A stretch of 64,000 nucleotides of DNA, taken from DATGLG01 sp035294245. GTDB taxonomy: Bacteria > Pseudomonadota > Alphaproteobacteria > JACZXZ01. Position numbers and translations under genes: made by a program. Below, one piece after another: positions 61,762 to 64,000 of the stretch; positions within the stretch are counted from its first letter, which is position 1; every line of letters starts with the position of its first letter. The notes beneath the pieces were generated by a model. It saw only the letters and a list, made by a program, of their open reading frames with translations, had not been told where the DNA came from and ran no database searches. The stretch covers positions 1-64,000 of the forward strand of contig DATGLG010000067.1 of assembly GCA_035294245.1 (NCBI GenBank), in the 5' to 3' direction.

Positions 61762-63033
61762 TCATCCTCTGTGTGCTCGCTTGAGCGGCTCGGCCCCGCT
61801 TGGCGGCTCCAGGCCGAATACGCTGCGGCCGCCATATTGATGCGAGCGCGCGCGCTCCTCTGCGAAGAGCGCCGCGACGGAAGGTCCGGATGCGTGCTGC
61901 TCAATCCGGCGGGCCTGCTCGTCGAGCCGCTTGACCGCGGCGAGCTCCTCGGATTGACCAAGCTTCGCCTTCCGGACGGCGCGCTTCAGCACTTCGATGG
62001 TGTGATCGTAAACCTTGAGCGGTACGGGATAGGGATGCCGGTCCTTGCCACCATGGGCGACCGAGAAGCGCGCCGGGTCGCTGAAGCGGTAGGGCGCTCC
62101 ATGGACAACCTCGGCGACCTGCGCCAGCGCGCGGATCGTTCGCGCGCCGACGCCGGGCACGAGCAGAAGCTCGGCGAAATCCTTCGGCCCGCATTCGGCG
62201 GCGGCCCTGAGATTGCCGTGGAGGCGCCGGGCGACGATGTTCTCCGGCCTGACCTCGTGATGGGCGGGCATGACGAGATGGGGCAGCATAGGCTGTCCCC
62301 GCGGCGAGCGCTCTTCGATGTGCGCGGTCTCGAGCGTCGCAAGCCGCCGCGCGATGCCGTCAGGCCCCAGCTCATCGAGGATATCGAGCTGCCGGTGACG
62401 CGAGGCCTCGGCGCGGCGGTCGGTCAGATTGACGATGATGCCGTGCCCGGTCCCGTCGATCGCGGCATGCGGCTCCTCCACGAAGCTCTGCAACCCTGCG
62501 GAAAGCCAGTGGTAGCGCCGGGCCTGGCGGCGGTCGCCGTTCATGCCCTGCTGGACCACGACCCAGTGCCCGTCATCAGTGACGATGAATCCGTGTAGAT
62601 AAAGGTCGAAGCCGTCCTGGACCGCGGCGCTGTCGACCTTGGCGACGAGCCGGCTTGCTCTAGCAAGCGCCGCGCCATCGATGCCGATGCGATCACCGAT
62701 GGCCATGAGCTCTTGCGGCGTCTGGCGGGAATGCCGGCCGCGGCCGCCGCAGACATGGACGCCGAGCTCCCCGGCCAGGGGCTTCAGGCCGCGCTTCAAC
62801 GCACCGATGACGCTTGTGGTAATCCCGGAGGAATGCCAGTCCATGCCCATCACCGCACCGAAGGACTGGAACCAGAAGGGATGAGCGAGCCGACGCAGCA
62901 GCTCATCGCGGCCATACTCGAGGATGATCGCCTCGGCGATGACGGCCCCCAGGCGAGCCATGCGATCGCCGAGCCATTTCGGCACGCGGCCGCCATGAAG
63001 CGGCAGGTCGGCGCTGCCGGCGCGCCGCGCCAT
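61762..63033 (-). CDS. DUF763 protein
   Basis: A 423-residue DUF763 protein. The N-terminus ADLPLHGGRVPKWLGDRMARLGAVIAEAIILEYG and FWFQSFGAVMGMDWHSSGITTSVIGALKRGL are the family hallmark; a later LLLVPGVGARTIRALAQVAEVVHG looks like a helix-hairpin-helix, suggesting DNA binding. The function is not established. Its ATG shares one base with the dinB stop (TGATG), so they form an operon with a DNA-damage polymerase, supporting a DNA-repair role. Confidence 0.93.
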   Translation of the reverse strand: MARRAGSADLPLHGGRVPKWLGDRMARLGAVIAEAIILEYGRDELLRRLAHPFWFQSFGAVMGMDWHSSGITTSVIGALKRGLKPLAGELGVHVCGGRGRHSRQTPQELMAIGDRIGIDGAALARASRLVAKVDSAAVQDGFDLYLHGFIVTDDGHWVVVQQGMNGDRRQARRYHWLSAGLQSFVEEPHAAIDGTGHGIIVNLTDRRAEASRHRQLDILDELGPDGIARRLATLETAHIEERSPRGQPMLPHLVMPAHHEVRPENIVARRLHGNLRAAAECGPKDFAELLLVPGVGARTIRALAQVAEVVHGAPYRFSDPARFSVAHGGKDRHPYPVPLKVYDHTIEVLKRAVRKAKLGQSEELAAVKRLDEQARRIEQHASGPSVAALFAEERARSHQYGGRSVFGLEPPSGAEPLKRAHRG

Positions 63034-64000
63034 CAGCGCGCACCCTCCGCTGTGCAGCGCAGCGCGGCGTCATCCCGGGTCTCGCTCGCAGCATTTGCGC
63101 CGAAGAGCGGCAGCTCATCGCCGGCGCTGTGCCGCGCCGGGTCGAAATTCGACACCGTGACGCCGAGCAGGCGCACGCCCTTGGCCGTCGGCAGCAGGCT
63201 CCGCACAAGATCGATGCTTGCCTGGCGCAGAAGATCGCGGCGCGCGACCGGGCTCGAGAAGCTCCGGCTCCGGGTGACCTGGCGGAAATCGGCGTATTTC
63301 ACCTTCACGGTCACGGTCCGTCCGAAGGCCTTGGCTTTCTCGCACCAGGCCCAGACCTCATCGGCCATGGCCGCGACGCCCGCCTCGATCTCGGCGGAAG
63401 CGGTCAGATCGCGCGCAAAAGTGGTCTCCGAGCCCGAGGATTTGCGCTGGCGGTCGGCGACGACCGGCCGGTCGTCTTCGCCATTCGCGATGCTGAGATA
63501 CCATGCGGCCGATTTGCCGAAATGCCGCTGCAGGAAGGCGATCGGCTTCGCCCGCAGATCAGCGCCGGTCCTGATCCCGAGCCGCTCCATCTTCGCCGCA
63601 GTGACAGGCCCCACGCCGTGGAATTTCGCGACTGGCAATGGCGCGAGGAAGTCCAGCGCCATATCCGGCGTGATGGCGAACTGCCCGTTCGGCTTGCGCT
63701 GGTCCGAGGCCAGCTTGGCGAGGAACTTGTTGTAGGAGACGCCAGCCGACGCCGTGAGGCCCGTTGCGTCGAGGATGCGCGCGCGGATTTCCCTCGCCGT
63801 CGCCCAGGCCGTCGGCAAGCCGCGCTGGTTCTCGGTCACGTCGAGATAGGCCTCGTCAAGAGCCAGTGGCTCGACGAGAGCCGTATAAGCCGCGAAGATC
63901 GCGTGGATCTGGCGGGAGATGGCGCGATAGACGTCGAAGCGCGGTGATACGAACACCAATTCAGGGCATCGGCGCAGTGCCGTGACAGAGGGCATGGCCG
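63033..64000 (-). CDS. dinB: DNA polymerase IV (DinB), N-terminus off the right edge
   Basis: About 322 residues of a Y-family polymerase are visible. The first part (the metal-binding N-terminal Asp motif) lies beyond the window, so the gene is partial here because of the window edge, not truncated in the genome. The palm motif LALDEAYLDVTE, SAGVSYNKFLAKLASDQRKPNGQ, helix-hairpin-helix VAKFHGVGPVTAAKMERLGIRTGADL and little-finger domain are clear. It performs error-prone lesion bypass. Confidence 0.95.
   Translation of the reverse strand, partial: AMPSVTALRRCPELVFVSPRFDVYRAISRQIHAIFAAYTALVEPLALDEAYLDVTENQRGLPTAWATAREIRARILDATGLTASAGVSYNKFLAKLASDQRKPNGQFAITPDMALDFLAPLPVAKFHGVGPVTAAKMERLGIRTGADLRAKPIAFLQRHFGKSAAWYLSIANGEDDRPVVADRQRKSSGSETTFARDLTASAEIEAGVAAMADEVWAWCEKAKAFGRTVTVKVKYADFRQVTRSRSFSSPVARRDLLRQASIDLVRSLLPTAKGVRLLGVTVSNFDPARHSAGDELPLFGANAASETRDDAALRCTAEGAR

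Overview
The window is GC-rich chromosomal DNA of a proteobacterium, most likely an alphaproteobacterium of the Hyphomicrobiales (Rhizobiales) type. The basis is the gene content: a dsbB-coq7 block, gluQRS, a DUF763 gene coupled to dinB, and a very high density of ABC-transporter solute-binding proteins next to LysR, GntR-FCD and XRE-cupin regulators. The species cannot be told from the sequence alone.

Layout. 1-620: truncated transposon end, tRNA-Arg(ACG) and a decayed oxidoreductase fragment. 677-8575 (minus strand): XRE-cupin regulator followed by a polar amino-acid type ABC transporter with two tandemly duplicated binding proteins, a class III aminotransferase and a dimethylformamidase large-subunit homologue. 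9005-10243: an orphan LivJ-type binding protein. 10250-18942 (minus): a LysR regulator, then leuC-leuD interleaved with a complete polyamine-type ABC transporter and ending in leuB. 19377-34489: a catabolic region in which a GntR-FCD regulator lies between two divergent operons. One carries an enolase-like protein, glycerate 2-kinase, an amidohydrolase, an acyl-CoA ligase and a binding protein. The other carries an SsuABC/TauABC-like transporter, a D-2-hydroxyacid dehydrogenase, an ATZ/TRZ amidohydrolase and a FAH-family hydratase. 34687-38821: dipeptide-type binding protein, MlrC-like M81 peptidase and divergent LysR.

39205-52651 holds a complete type I-G (formerly I-U, GSU0051-0058-like) CRISPR-Cas system: a 48-repeat array, cas2, a cas4-cas1 fusion, csb2 (Cas5-Cas6), csb1 (Cas7), csb3 (Cas8-like) and cas3 with a C-terminal HD domain, all on the minus strand. 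A decayed IS256-type transposase fragment abuts the old end of the array and tRNA-Leu(CAA) lies beyond cas3. About 84 bases upstream of cas3, on the opposite strand, is a 36-base CRISPR-repeat-like element. It differs from the array repeat at 9 positions, but the four changed stem bases are compensated pairwise so that the hairpin is kept. This is the most interesting feature: a candidate crRNA-like (CreR/CreA-type) regulatory RNA.

52914-64000 is mostly housekeeping sequence: YqaA/DedA-like membrane protein, dsbB, coq7, HNH nuclease, esterase, AlkA-type glycosylase, gluQRS, NUDIX hydrolase, an FAD oxidase / phosphodiesterase / RraA-like cluster, DUF763 and a dinB gene that runs off the right edge.
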